From assembly GCF_003641145.1 (NCBI RefSeq), contig NZ_CP032744.1:558001-622000 (forward strand): a stretch of DNA of 64,000 nt, given 5' to 3'. Made by a program: the position numbers and the translations under genes. The DNA is from Lactiplantibacillus paraplantarum (GTDB lineage Bacteria; Bacillota; Bacilli; Lactobacillales; Lactobacillaceae). Positions 17,653 to 26,304 of this stretch are shown here, one piece after another. Under the pieces are notes generated by a model. It did no database searches. It saw only the letters and a program-made list of their open reading frames with translations, and had not been told where the DNA came from. Within the stretch, counting starts at the first letter, position 1. Every line of letters begins with the position of its first letter.

Positions 17653-17697
17653 AAAAAAAGGTGTGCGTCAGGATTGAATCCTTGGCGCGCACCTTTT
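17653..17697 (-). terminator. Terminator of the phn operon
   Basis: On the minus strand, AAAAGGTGCGCG pairs with CGCACACCTTTT (one mismatch), followed by a run of seven T. It sits back to back with the galE terminator between convergent genes. Confidence 0.85.
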
Positions 17698-17713
17698 AGA
17701 TTGGTCAATGCAG

Positions 17714-18814
17714 TTAGCGGTGGAGTTGTTGATAATCACCGATAATCGCTAAGAGTCGTTGAATATCAGTTGTATCAACATCACCGATGGTACCAATTCT
17801 GAAGCTAGGAATATTTGAAACCTTTCCAGGATAAATGACGAAGCCGCGTTGTTTAATGAACTGATAGAAGTCAGCAAAATCAAAGTCGACGTTTGGGTAT
17901 TTGAATGACGTAATGATGGGCCCTTGAATGGCTGGATCAATCACTAATTCAAAACCTAGCGCTTGTAAACCGTCGCTAAGGAGTTGTTGACTCGCACGGT
18001 AACGTTGGTAGCGTGGTGTCACGCCGCCTTCTGCTTGCAATTCAATGAGTGCTTGCGCAAAGGCGTGTACCACGTGGGTTGGCGAAGTGAAGCGCCATTT
18101 ACCTGGTTGCTTAGTCATGGCCTGCCACTGGTCGTAGAGGTCCAGGCAAAGTGAACGGGCGTTGTCGGCCGTGTGGGCCAGGGTTGCTTGTTTCGCAATG
18201 ATGAACGCAAAGCCGGGCACGCCTTGCACACACTTGTTGGCGCTACTAATCAAGTAGTCACAATCCAATTCATCAACGTTGATTGGGACGCCGCCTAAAC
18301 TGGACATAGCATCGATGATCGTTACGATCCCATGTTCATGCATGATGGGCATTAACGCTTCGATTGGGTTGAGAATACCAGTCGTCGTTTCGCTGTGAAC
18401 GGTCGCAAAATGGGTAATCTCAGGATGGTTAGCCAAGGTTGCTGCGATCCGAACCGGGTCGACGGCTTCATCTTCGTTAAAAACAACGTCGATATGTGGA
18501 ATGCCGTAATATTCCGCGATTTGACTGATTCGATGTCCGTACGCGCCGTTAATGGCAATCATCAAGGTTGCATCAGTTCGCGGTACCGCGGTACCAATGG
18601 TGGCCTCGACACCGAAACTGCCGCTTCCTTGTAGTAGGACGGTCGTATAGTTTTCTGGATTGGCTTGGGCCATGGCTAAGATTTGTTGCCGAATGGTTTC
18701 GGTGACGTGCCGATAGTCACTATCCCAAGTACAATAATCAATTTGCATGGCGTCCTTGACACTGGCCGTCGTACTGAGTGGACCGGGTGTTAAGAGTAAA
18801 TAAGGTTGTTTCAT
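17714..18814 (-). CDS. phnW: 2-aminoethylphosphonate--pyruvate transaminase
   Basis: 366 residues, an aspartate-aminotransferase-fold (class V) PLP enzyme. The start LLTPGPLSTTASVK and the PLP-lysine segment SSANKCVQGVPGF (Lys near 193) match PhnW. It moves the amino group of 2-aminoethylphosphonate (AEP) to pyruvate, giving phosphonoacetaldehyde and alanine. It is the last gene of the operon, 21 bases after phnX, whose enzyme takes the product. Together with the transporter this is a complete AEP route without C-P lyase. Confidence 0.94.
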   Translation of the reverse strand: MKQPYLLLTPGPLSTTASVKDAMQIDYCTWDSDYRHVTETIRQQILAMAQANPENYTTVLLQGSGSFGVEATIGTAVPRTDATLMIAINGAYGHRISQIAEYYGIPHIDVVFNEDEAVDPVRIAATLANHPEITHFATVHSETTTGILNPIEALMPIMHEHGIVTIIDAMSSLGGVPINVDELDCDYLISSANKCVQGVPGFAFIIAKQATLAHTADNARSLCLDLYDQWQAMTKQPGKWRFTSPTHVVHAFAQALIELQAEGGVTPRYQRYRASQQLLSDGLQALGFELVIDPAIQGPIITSFKYPNVDFDFADFYQFIKQRGFVIYPGKVSNIPSFRIGTIGDVDTTDIQRLLAIIGDYQQLHR

Positions 18815-18835
18815 AAAAATCGGGCTCCTTGTCTG

Positions 18836-19633
18836 CTAATGATCAGTGGCAACCGGTTGATTGATTTGATCAAGCAATGCCGGTAACTCAGCCATCGATT
18901 GTAAAATATAATCGGCACCAGCGCGCTGGTAAGCGGCAGTGACGTGGGCTCGTCGTTCAGCTTGTTCGGCGGGATTAAGGGCGTTGAAGGCTAACTCCGA
19001 GAGTCCCATGATGTTGCTACCATCAATAATCCCTACAGAGACTGCGTCGGCGTTGTTACCTTCCAGGATATCGTTAACGGAATCCCCAATTTTCATAACG
19101 GTCGTGGGATCGGTGATTGTGAGCTGTTCAGCTGCTAACGCCAGCATTGCCGGTGCTGGTCGACCAATGCCCCCAGTTTGTTCTGAGGTAATGTTGACAG
19201 CGGGTCGATAGCCTTGCTTAGCTGCAATCGGTAAGACTAAGGCTAACATTTCAGCGTCATAGCCGGTGGTCGTGCCGTAGCTAATATCGTGAGCAGCCAA
19301 GTAATCGATTACGGTTGACATACCGGGCTTCAATTGCCCAAATTCAGTCAGTGAGCTGAGCAAGATAGTTTTGAAGTTGCTAAAGATTTGATTACAGTCG
19401 TCTTCAGTTGGTAGGACTTGGAAACGCGCTTGCCAGTCGTTTTGAACGGCCGGTAAATCCATGATTTTATGGATATGGGTGTACTTATCTAGTCCCATAT
19501 CTTGGCGAATCTCAGCTTCAGAGATTTGAATACCAACGTTGGCAAAGGCTTTTTGGAAAGCCACGATGGGCGCCCGGCTGCCATAGTCAATGGTTGTGCC
19601 GGCCCAGTCAAAAATTACTGCTTTAATTGTCAT
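18836..19633 (-). CDS. phnX: Phosphonoacetaldehyde hydrolase (phosphonatase)
   Basis: 265 residues of the HAD superfamily. The nucleophile loop FDWAGTTIDYG has the family-specific DWAGT in place of the usual DxDGT. MGLDKYTHI carries the Schiff-base lysine of phosphonatases. KIGDSVNDILEG is the metal-binding motif IV. It cleaves the C-P bond of phosphonoacetaldehyde to acetaldehyde and phosphate. It lies between phnE and phnW and shares their promoter. Confidence 0.95.
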   Translation of the reverse strand: MTIKAVIFDWAGTTIDYGSRAPIVAFQKAFANVGIQISEAEIRQDMGLDKYTHIHKIMDLPAVQNDWQARFQVLPTEDDCNQIFSNFKTILLSSLTEFGQLKPGMSTVIDYLAAHDISYGTTTGYDAEMLALVLPIAAKQGYRPAVNITSEQTGGIGRPAPAMLALAAEQLTITDPTTVMKIGDSVNDILEGNNADAVSVGIIDGSNIMGLSELAFNALNPAEQAERRAHVTAAYQRAGADYILQSMAELPALLDQINQPVATDH

Positions 19634-19657
19634 TGATGAAAACTCCTTTGAATTTAC

Positions 19658-20512
19658 TTAGTTGTTCTTTAAGTAGTGGCCACGTAACCGCATAGAAACC
19701 AGTTCGAGCACGATTGCGACACCCAAGAGTAGGTAGACAATCAAACCAACTTCATGGAAATCGAAGTAGAAACTGCCGGCCATGAAGAGGTAGTAACCGA
19801 TATCGTCAGCACCGGCTGCCGCACCAACGGCGACCGCATTGGCAAAGTTAATTTCAAACCGGATAAACGTCCAGCTAAGAAGTGCTGGAATGATTGACGG
19901 GAGAATGGCCTGAAACACAATCGGCCAAAAACCCACGCCACTCGCCTTTAACGCTTCAATCGTATCTTGCGAGGTTTCTTCAATACTTTCAGAATAAGCC
20001 TTAACCAAGTACGCTACACTGTGGAAGGTCAAGCCGACCACGGCAGCACTAGCACCTAACCCCATGACTACGGAGTAAATTAAGACCCATAAAATCGTTG
20101 GGATGGCACGGATAAAGGCCATGACCGCTTTAATACTAGTTGCTAACCAACTGGGTGCTAAGTTGCGAGCAGCACCGACGGCAATGAAGAAGGCGATTAG
20201 CGCGCCTAACAGCGTTGTCAACATCGCAAGTGACACACTCGTTACCAGGGCTCGTAAGAGCTGTCCCCATGTGTCTTGACCAATACTAGGGTGCAAGAAC
20301 ATGGCGTTCAAGTTGAGTCCTAAACTATGCAGCGCGTCACTGATGTTCAGATTAGCATTGTTGAGCGTGACTAATGAATAAATACTAACAAGGGTTAGGC
20401 CAATCATAACGGCTCGCAAGATTTTACGAGGCCGAGTCACCAACGAAATCGACCGGGTTGGTGGCGCTGACGGTTGCAGTACTTGTGTTTTGGGTTGACT
20501 ATTTTCAATCAT
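19658..20512 (-). CDS. phnE: Phosphonate ABC transporter permease PhnE (second copy)
   Basis: 284 residues with about six membrane segments and the binding-protein-dependent permease loop (EAL-type motif in IEALKASGVGFWPIVFQAIL). It pairs with the preceding permease as a heterodimer. ATGA overlaps the stop of the first phnE by four bases. Substrate specificity for phosphonate rests on the PhnD partner and the phnXW neighbours. Confidence 0.93.
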   Translation of the reverse strand: MIENSQPKTQVLQPSAPPTRSISLVTRPRKILRAVMIGLTLVSIYSLVTLNNANLNISDALHSLGLNLNAMFLHPSIGQDTWGQLLRALVTSVSLAMLTTLLGALIAFFIAVGAARNLAPSWLATSIKAVMAFIRAIPTILWVLIYSVVMGLGASAAVVGLTFHSVAYLVKAYSESIEETSQDTIEALKASGVGFWPIVFQAILPSIIPALLSWTFIRFEINFANAVAVGAAAGADDIGYYLFMAGSFYFDFHEVGLIVYLLLGVAIVLELVSMRLRGHYLKNN

Positions 20513-21312
20513 GCAATTGCCCTCCGAATTCGATTAGATGTCAATTCTAAAATAATGACTAAAATCGCAATTAACAAAACAATCAGACCAGCAGCGTCAT
20601 AGCGGAACGCTTTAAAATAGTAGTCGAAGAGAAAACCGACACCCGTACCCGTCAGAAGTCCGACCAAAGTTGCGTCCCGTAAGTTGTTTTCAATCATGTA
20701 GAGAATCCAACTAGTCAAGGTACTAGCGGCTTCGGGTAACACCCCACAGAAGACACATTGGAAATAGTTGGCGCCAACGGCTTGCAGTGCTTGAAGCTTT
20801 TCGGCATCTAAATCCTCAATAGTTTCAGTAAAGGCTCGTGTTAGATAGCCCAGGGTCATGAAGAACAGTGCCAAAAAGCCCGTAAAGTCACTCTGTTTAA
20901 AAGAAAATAAGAGGATCATCGCCCAAGCGACTACCGGAATATTACGTAGGAGTGAAGCACCAAAACGAATAACCCAGCGAAGAACGGGCGTTGGCGCTGT
21001 CGTTTTAGCCCCTAGAATCGCAAAGATCAGGGCGAAGAGACTAGCAACCATGGTTGAAGAAATTGCCACGAGCAAGGTCCGCCACAGCTGATAAAGTATC
21101 GGTCCCAAATAAGAAATCGAACGGCTCGTCGGAATAAAGTTGGTAAACAACCAGATCAGGCCCGCTGGAATCTTACTGATCGAGTCCCAAGCCTGAAAAT
21201 TAACGAGGGCCATGGATAAGACATAGATGCCAATTAAAATGAGTAAAACAACTGATAATCGCAGCCGCCGTTGCCGAAAAAAGCGTTGCGGTGTCATTGG
21301 ATTAGTTTTCAT
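20509..21312 (-). CDS. phnE: Phosphonate ABC transporter permease PhnE (first copy)
   Basis: 267 residues with several membrane helices and the permease signature LQALQAVGANYFQCVFCGVL (about 170-190). It overlaps the end of phnC by 11 bases, so it is translationally coupled. Two diverged phnE genes in tandem are common in Gram-positive phosphonate operons and suggest a heterodimeric channel. Confidence 0.93.
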   Translation of the reverse strand: MKTNPMTPQRFFRQRRLRLSVVLLILIGIYVLSMALVNFQAWDSISKIPAGLIWLFTNFIPTSRSISYLGPILYQLWRTLLVAISSTMVASLFALIFAILGAKTTAPTPVLRWVIRFGASLLRNIPVVAWAMILLFSFKQSDFTGFLALFFMTLGYLTRAFTETIEDLDAEKLQALQAVGANYFQCVFCGVLPEAASTLTSWILYMIENNLRDATLVGLLTGTGVGFLFDYYFKAFRYDAAGLIVLLIAILVIILELTSNRIRRAIA

Positions 21313-22072
21313 TGGCTGTCACCGCCGTTGGTTGATCAGCTTGGCGATAAATTTGCTGTAAGACCGCGTCGTCAACTTCATTAGTGGCGCCTTCGAAAAC
21401 AATTGCACCACTATTAATACCGACGATATGGTCGGTGTACGCCATTGCGATATCGACCTGATGCAGATTAATGAGAATAATTAGTTGTTTTTCCTTCGCC
21501 AATCGCCGTAGAATATCCATGACAATGGTCGTCGATTTGGGATCAAGTGAAGCAATCGGTTCATCACATAAAATCATCTTAGGATGTTGCATTAATGCCC
21601 GTGCAATCCCGACCCGTTGTTGTTGACCACCACTTAATTGGTCGCAACGTTGATAGGCATATTCTTTTAACCCTACTTCGTCGAGTAGTTGTAGTGCTTC
21701 TTGTTTTTCGGCGCTACTGTAAAGGCCTAGCATGCCCGCGACCGTTGATTTAGCACCCAAGCGGCCGTGCAGGACATTTTCAAGGGCCGTTAATGGACTG
21801 ATCAGATTATAGTTCTGAAAAATCATGCCGATGTGATGACGAACTTTGCGTAATTCAGCTTTGTTCGCTTGACGAATATCAGTGTCATCGAGCAAAATTT
21901 GACCACTATCATCGCGGATCAACTGATTAATACTCCGTAAAATAGTTGTTTTACCAGCACCAGAAGGACCGATGATGGCAGTGACCTCGCCCGATTTAGC
22001 CGTGAAGTTGACTGCTTTGAGCGAATGCTTATTGGAACCATATGTTTTATCTAGCTGAATAACCTTGAGCAT
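21302..22072 (-). CDS. phnC: Phosphonate ABC transporter ATP-binding protein PhnC
   Basis: 256 residues from the ATG at 22072 preceded by AAAGGA at 7 bases. An in-frame TTG six bases earlier is less likely. Walker A GPSGAGKTT, signature LSGGQQQRV, Walker B MILCDEP, and an H-loop position that reads LINLHQVD as in PhnC proteins. It drives phosphonate import with the two PhnE proteins. Confidence 0.94.
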   Translation of the reverse strand: MLKVIQLDKTYGSNKHSLKAVNFTAKSGEVTAIIGPSGAGKTTILRSINQLIRDDSGQILLDDTDIRQANKAELRKVRHHIGMIFQNYNLISPLTALENVLHGRLGAKSTVAGMLGLYSSAEKQEALQLLDEVGLKEYAYQRCDQLSGGQQQRVGIARALMQHPKMILCDEPIASLDPKSTTIVMDILRRLAKEKQLIILINLHQVDIAMAYTDHIVGINSGAIVFEGATNEVDDAVLQQIYRQADQPTAVTANEN

Positions 22073-22109
22073 TGGCAAATCCTTTCATTGTGAACTAATG
22101 GTACGTGGT

Positions 22110-23162
22110 TTAGTAACCTACTAATTTATGCGTTGGCGCGTACCACTTGTCGGTAACATTAACTAATTTGGACTTTTCTGACTTCTTAGGGAACATCATT
22201 GGCGTCTTTGCATTTGGTTCAGAGAAGATCTTTTTGTTTTGGGCAAAGGACTTCGACGTGAACTCAGTGGCGATCTTCTTTTGATCATCCTTGCTGAGGG
22301 CTTTGGTGTTGTATACCCATGGGCCTTGTTGAACAGGCATCATGGCAATGTTAACGACTGACTTACCGGCTAAGCTTGTAAATGGCGCGTCGGCGTTATC
22401 TTTAACAGTGAAAGTCGAGCCGACCTTATCCCATGAACCCTTAGTGACTTTAAGGTATGGCATTAAATCAGCATCATCAAAGGCAGCAACATCGGCATCA
22501 CCCTTGATTAAGTTGACTGCGGAACCTTGATGGGAGCCACCGTAAAGTACTTTGCTAAAGAATGAGCCGCTTTGCGTTAACTTATCTTGGTCAGCAGTTT
22601 TGATGTCGAACTCACGAGAGATTTCGGCGGTTGGTACTAAAAATCCTGAAGTTGAACTGTTGGAGACATAAGACATTTTCTTGCCTTTGACGTTCTTAAT
22701 ACTGTACTTACCGTTTTCTTCATACTTTTTGGCATCTTTTTGTTGTACCATTAAGTAGGAGTTATAAGTCGCATCCTTTAACGTTCCCTTAGCATCGGAT
22801 TGTGCGGCAAAAGGTACAACATCGTTGCTCTTGTGATGTGCTTGGATATAACCGTTGGCACCCATGTAGGCGACTTGAGCTTTGCCGGATGCAATTGCTT
22901 GGATCGCAACGTTATAGTCGGTAGTGGTTTGTAATTTGACCGTCTTACCCGTTGCTTTTTCAACCGCTTGTTTAATGGCTGTACGTGAACCAGCAAAACT
23001 CTTGGCTGATTCATTAGGGTAAAAGACGACCGTAATGGTTTTACTCTTATCCGTACTGTCGCTACCTGTTTTGGCACTGGTACCACTGGCACAACCAGCG
23101 AGTCCCAAACCTAAAACTGGAATGAATGAAAGACCTAATAATGACTTACTAACTTTTGACAT
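22110..23162 (-). CDS. phnD: Phosphonate ABC transporter substrate-binding lipoprotein PhnD
   Basis: 350 residues from the ATG at 23162. A TTG three codons earlier sits too close to GGAGG. A short basic start, a hydrophobic stretch and the lipobox LGLAGC give a lipoprotein anchored outside the membrane. The PhnD/periplasmic-binding type 2 fold shows in VVFYPNESAKSF and YMGANGYIQAHH. The next residues are a Ser/Thr/Lys linker. It is the first gene of phnD-C-E-E-X-W, with six 11-bp-phased PhoP-type repeats directly upstream. Confidence 0.94.
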   Translation of the reverse strand: MSKVSKSLLGLSFIPVLGLGLAGCASGTSAKTGSDSTDKSKTITVVFYPNESAKSFAGSRTAIKQAVEKATGKTVKLQTTTDYNVAIQAIASGKAQVAYMGANGYIQAHHKSNDVVPFAAQSDAKGTLKDATYNSYLMVQQKDAKKYEENGKYSIKNVKGKKMSYVSNSSTSGFLVPTAEISREFDIKTADQDKLTQSGSFFSKVLYGGSHQGSAVNLIKGDADVAAFDDADLMPYLKVTKGSWDKVGSTFTVKDNADAPFTSLAGKSVVNIAMMPVQQGPWVYNTKALSKDDQKKIATEFTSKSFAQNKKIFSEPNAKTPMMFPKKSEKSKLVNVTDKWYAPTHKLVGY

Positions 23163-23200
23163 AGTTTCCAATTACCTCCAAGTAATTTTAGTTACTTGTG

Positions 23201-23266
23201 TAGCATAACAAGGTATTGTAAATGTGTGGACAAGGATTAGTGAAGTATATGTATAAGTTATGTAAA
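23201..23266 (-). promoter_or_regulatory. PhoP-box array upstream of phnD
   Basis: On the minus strand six hexamers follow at exactly 11-bp intervals: TTTACA, TATACA, TTCACT, TTGTCC, TTTACA, TTGTTA. This matches the TT(A/C/T)ACA repeats with 5-bp spacers bound by PhoP in Bacilli. The last repeats merge with a likely -10 (TTATGCT, about 23202-23208). It implies phosphate-starvation control of the phosphonate operon. Confidence 0.65.
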
Positions 23267-23441
23267 TGATATTTACATTTTGCTTACAATTTAATGATTG
23301 GTAAGGTTGTAGAGTGACTAGCTGGATTAGTCACCAGTTGTTTCCAAGTTGAATTGGTCGGTTGTTACCGGAAAGCTTTCAAAGTAAGTAAATTATGATA
23401 AGATATGTGAAGTAATTCAAAATGAGGAGTTTTTTAAAATT

Positions 23442-24167
23442 ATGAAGTTGTTGGCGATTGATACTTCGAATCGGCCATTGAGTGTCGCGGTATTAGAAGA
23501 TACCCGAATCTTGGCCACCACGACCACGAATGTTGGTCGTAATCATAGTAGTACATTATTACCGATTATTGAACAGGCCATGGCACAAGCACAAGTTGTG
23601 CCGAATGATTTAGATCGTATCGTTGTGGCGGCGGGACCCGGATCTTATACGGGCTTACGAATTGGTGTTACGACTGCTAAGACGTTGGCGTTTACATTGA
23701 ATAAAGCGTTGGTTGGGGTTTCCAGCTTGGCTGTATTGGCAGGTAATATTGTGACGGAAGGACAGCTGGTTGCACCACTATTTGATGCTCGGCGTGATAA
23801 TATTTTTACTGGCTTATATCGGATTGAACATCATCAACCGGTGACGGTTATTGCTGATCAACATATCAGTGTTGCTGAGTGGGGCCAACAATTAGTCAGT
23901 TATAATGAACCGATTACCTTTATTGGCAGTGATGTTGATCAGTACACATCGATATTGCAAACGGCCTTGCCGAATCAGTTTGTTCGTGCTGCTCCGCAAC
24001 TTGATTTACCGCAAGCAGCAGTGTTAGGGCTACTTGGGCAAACGATGACGCCGGTTGCTGAGATTCATAACTTTGTCCCGAACTATTTACGCCTGACCCA
24101 AGCTGAACGCGAGTGGCAGGCCAAGCACCCAGAAAAGGAACATGCGCCCTATGTTGAGAAAATTTAA
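23442..24167 (+). CDS. tsaB: tRNA t6A37 biosynthesis protein TsaB
   Basis: 241 residues, an ASKHA-fold protein starting MKLLAIDTSNRPLSVAVL with GPGSYTGLRIGVTTAKTLA near 65-83, both typical of TsaB (YeaZ). It forms a heterodimer with TsaD and is needed to put threonylcarbamoyl on A37 of ANN-decoding tRNAs. The ATG follows GAGGAG. It overlaps the next gene by 26 bases. tsaE is not in this window. Confidence 0.95.
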   Translation: MKLLAIDTSNRPLSVAVLEDTRILATTTTNVGRNHSSTLLPIIEQAMAQAQVVPNDLDRIVVAAGPGSYTGLRIGVTTAKTLAFTLNKALVGVSSLAVLAGNIVTEGQLVAPLFDARRDNIFTGLYRIEHHQPVTVIADQHISVAEWGQQLVSYNEPITFIGSDVDQYTSILQTALPNQFVRAAPQLDLPQAAVLGLLGQTMTPVAEIHNFVPNYLRLTQAEREWQAKHPEKEHAPYVEKI

Positions 24168-24729
24168 GGAGTACTTTCAGAAAGTTACCGGTGGTGGTAA
24201 TCAGCATCGCCAACGTGTGTTAGCAATTCAGAATCACATTGTTACGGTCGGCGAAACCAACTATTACGTTTCGCGGGCCCTGATTACCGATGTTCCCGAA
24301 ATGTTGGCCATCGAACGGGCAGTATATGCTGGTCAAACCCCATGGGATGAGAACGCCTTTAAGACGGAACTGCGACGGCAGAGTGGTCGCTTCTATATCG
24401 TGATGCGTCACGAAGACCGGCTAGTTGCTTTTTGTGGTTGTGTCTTTGATGATCGGCGCCAGGATGCCCATATCACTAATATTGCCGTACATCCTGATGT
24501 TCAAGGCCGCGGTCTTGGTCATTTCATGATGCAAGTCATGATTAAACGGGCGCGTAAGTTGGCTTACCAAACGGTGACCCTTGAAGTTCGTTATAGTAAT
24601 ACGACGGCGCAACAATTATATCAGGACCTGGGTTTTGAAAAAACGGGTATCAAAAAACGCTACTATTTTGGCGATCACGAAGATGCCATTGATATGACTT
24701 ACCGCATTCCAGCGACTACCAATGACTGA
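24142..24729 (+). CDS. rimI: Ribosomal protein S18 alanine N-acetyltransferase-type GNAT
   Basis: Up to 195 residues. The GNAT core has the acetyl-CoA loop VQGRGLGHFMMQ (Q/RxxGxG/A) and the RimI-type LEVRYSNTTAQQLYQDLGF. A roughly 40-residue N-terminal extension precedes the core. ATG at 24142 (after AAAAGGAA) or 24151 may be used. It sits between tsaB and tsaD, the usual place for rimI, which acetylates the N-terminus of ribosomal protein S18. The exact target here is inferred. Confidence 0.85.
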   Translation: MRPMLRKFKEYFQKVTGGGNQHRQRVLAIQNHIVTVGETNYYVSRALITDVPEMLAIERAVYAGQTPWDENAFKTELRRQSGRFYIVMRHEDRLVAFCGCVFDDRRQDAHITNIAVHPDVQGRGLGHFMMQVMIKRARKLAYQTVTLEVRYSNTTAQQLYQDLGFEKTGIKKRYYFGDHEDAIDMTYRIPATTND

Positions 24730-25177
24730 ACGCCAACTAGTCTCTGCTGAACAGTTAACAGTCCAAGAAATGGCTCAAATTTGTTACCAGTTAGCCACAC
24801 GTGCGTATCCCAATGGATCACCGTGGCGCCAAGCCACATTTATGGCGGACCTAGCACTGACAACGACTCATTATGAGTTATTATGGTGGCAGCATGACCC
24901 AATTGGCTTTATCAGTCGCTCAACGGTTTTAGATGAGACCGAGATTACTAACATTGCCATTGTGCCTACGTATCAGCATCAGGGGCATGCTTATTGGTTA
25001 TTAACAGCGTGTCTTGCGCAACTTACAGCCGGAACGGTCTTTCTAGAAGTTCGTGCTAGTAATTTAGCGGCTCAGCGGTTGTATCGGCGGTGTGGTTTTA
25101 AACGAATTGCGATACGGCATGCTTATTATCATGATCCCGAGGAAGATGCGTGGATTATGCGAAAAATTATTAATTAA
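24722..25177 (+). CDS. GNAT family N-acetyltransferase, RimI-like second copy
   Basis: 151 residues, sharing with its upstream neighbour the tail [19 protein letters not shown] and a diverged CoA loop ([11 protein letters not shown], in which the usual GxG/A is weakened). It starts within the end of rimI (ATGACTGA overlap). It probably arose by tandem duplication of rimI. The acceptor is unknown and it may have a different or lost specificity. Confidence 0.82.
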   Translation: MTERQLVSAEQLTVQEMAQICYQLATRAYPNGSPWRQATFMADLALTTTHYELLWWQHDPIGFISRSTVLDETEITNIAIVPTYQHQGHAYWLLTACLAQLTAGTVFLEVRASNLAAQRLYRRCGFKRIAIRHAYYHDPEEDAWIMRKIIN

Positions 25178-25190
25178 AAGGATGGGAACT

Positions 25191-26228
25191 GTGGAAAAAC
25201 AAAACTTGATTTTAGCGTTTGAATCTAGTTGTGATGAGACGAGTGTGGCTGTGATTAAAAATGGTCACGAGATTTTATCAAACGTGATTGCAACTCAAAT
25301 TAATAGTCACAAACGGTTTGGCGGTGTTGTTCCAGAAGTTGCCAGTCGTCATCATATCGAACAGATTACGATTTGTATTGAAGCTGCTTTACAAGAAGCC
25401 CAAGTCACGTATGAAGACCTTGATGCTGTTGCGGTTACGTATGGTCCAGGGTTAGTGGGAGCGTTATTAGTTGGTGTTAACGCGGCTAAAGTCGTGGCCT
25501 ATGCGCACCAACTGCCGTTGATTCCGGTTAACCATATGGCGGGACATATTTATGCTGCCCGGTTTGTTAAACCGTTTGAATTTCCGCTAATGGCATTATT
25601 AGTTTCTGGCGGTCATACTGAGCTAGTTTATATGCAAGCGGACGGGCAATTTGAAATTATTGGCGAGACGCGCGACGATGCGGCTGGTGAAGCTTATGAC
25701 AAAATCGGTCGGGTCTTGGGTGTGCCCTATCCAGCCGGTAAGGTCATTGATGAAATGGCGCACCAAGGACATGATACGTTTAACTTTCCACGAGCCATGA
25801 TCGATGAAGATAATTATGACTTTAGTTTTAGTGGTCTGAAGAGTGCTTTTATCAATACGGTCCACCATGCAGATCAAATCGGTGAAACGCTTGATAAGAA
25901 TGATTTGGCAGCAAGTTTTCAAGCTAGCGTGGTCGACGTGCTGATGAGCAAGACATTACGCGTTTTAAAGCAGTATCCGGTCAAACAACTCGTTTTAGCT
26001 GGTGGGGTCGCCGCTAATCATGGATTACGTGAACGATTACAGCAAGATTTGCCGACTGCTTTTCCCGACACCGAGTTATTACTTGCACCTTTGAAGTTAT
26101 GTGGTGATAACGGTGCGATGATCGGTGCTGCCGGTTACGTCCAATATCAACACCACCAATTTGGGGATGCAACACTTAATGCTGATCCGGGATTGGCGTT
26201 TGATTGGATGCCCGGGATGTTAAAATAA
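25191..26228 (+). CDS. tsaD: tRNA N6-adenosine threonylcarbamoyltransferase TsaD
   Basis: 345 residues from GTG at 25191, which has AAAGGA at 8-10 bases. ATG at 25182 adds three residues. Starts upstream of that would overlap the acetyltransferase gene. [12 protein letters not shown] near the N-terminus, the metal-binding HMAGH (about 109-113), SGGHTELVY and [11 protein letters not shown] are all present. It transfers threonylcarbamoyl from TsaC-made TC-AMP to tRNA A37. It is the last gene of tsaB-rimI-GNAT-tsaD, closed by a two-way terminator. Confidence 0.96.
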   Translation: MEKQNLILAFESSCDETSVAVIKNGHEILSNVIATQINSHKRFGGVVPEVASRHHIEQITICIEAALQEAQVTYEDLDAVAVTYGPGLVGALLVGVNAAKVVAYAHQLPLIPVNHMAGHIYAARFVKPFEFPLMALLVSGGHTELVYMQADGQFEIIGETRDDAAGEAYDKIGRVLGVPYPAGKVIDEMAHQGHDTFNFPRAMIDEDNYDFSFSGLKSAFINTVHHADQIGETLDKNDLAASFQASVVDVLMSKTLRVLKQYPVKQLVLAGGVAANHGLRERLQQDLPTAFPDTELLLAPLKLCGDNGAMIGAAGYVQYQHHQFGDATLNADPGLAFDWMPGMLK

Positions 26229-26233
26229 TGATC

Positions 26234-26284
26234 AAAAAAATGGCCGCACGATAACCTATAAGGTTAAAGTGCGACCATTTTTTT
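26234..26284. terminator. Bidirectional terminator between tsaD and the ABC-F gene
   Basis: AAAAAAATGG-C-CGCAC pairs with GTGCG-A-CCATTTTTTT. There are A and T runs on both sides, serving convergent genes. Confidence 0.9.
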
Positions 26285-26304
26285 GATTTGTTCGTCAATA
26301 TATA

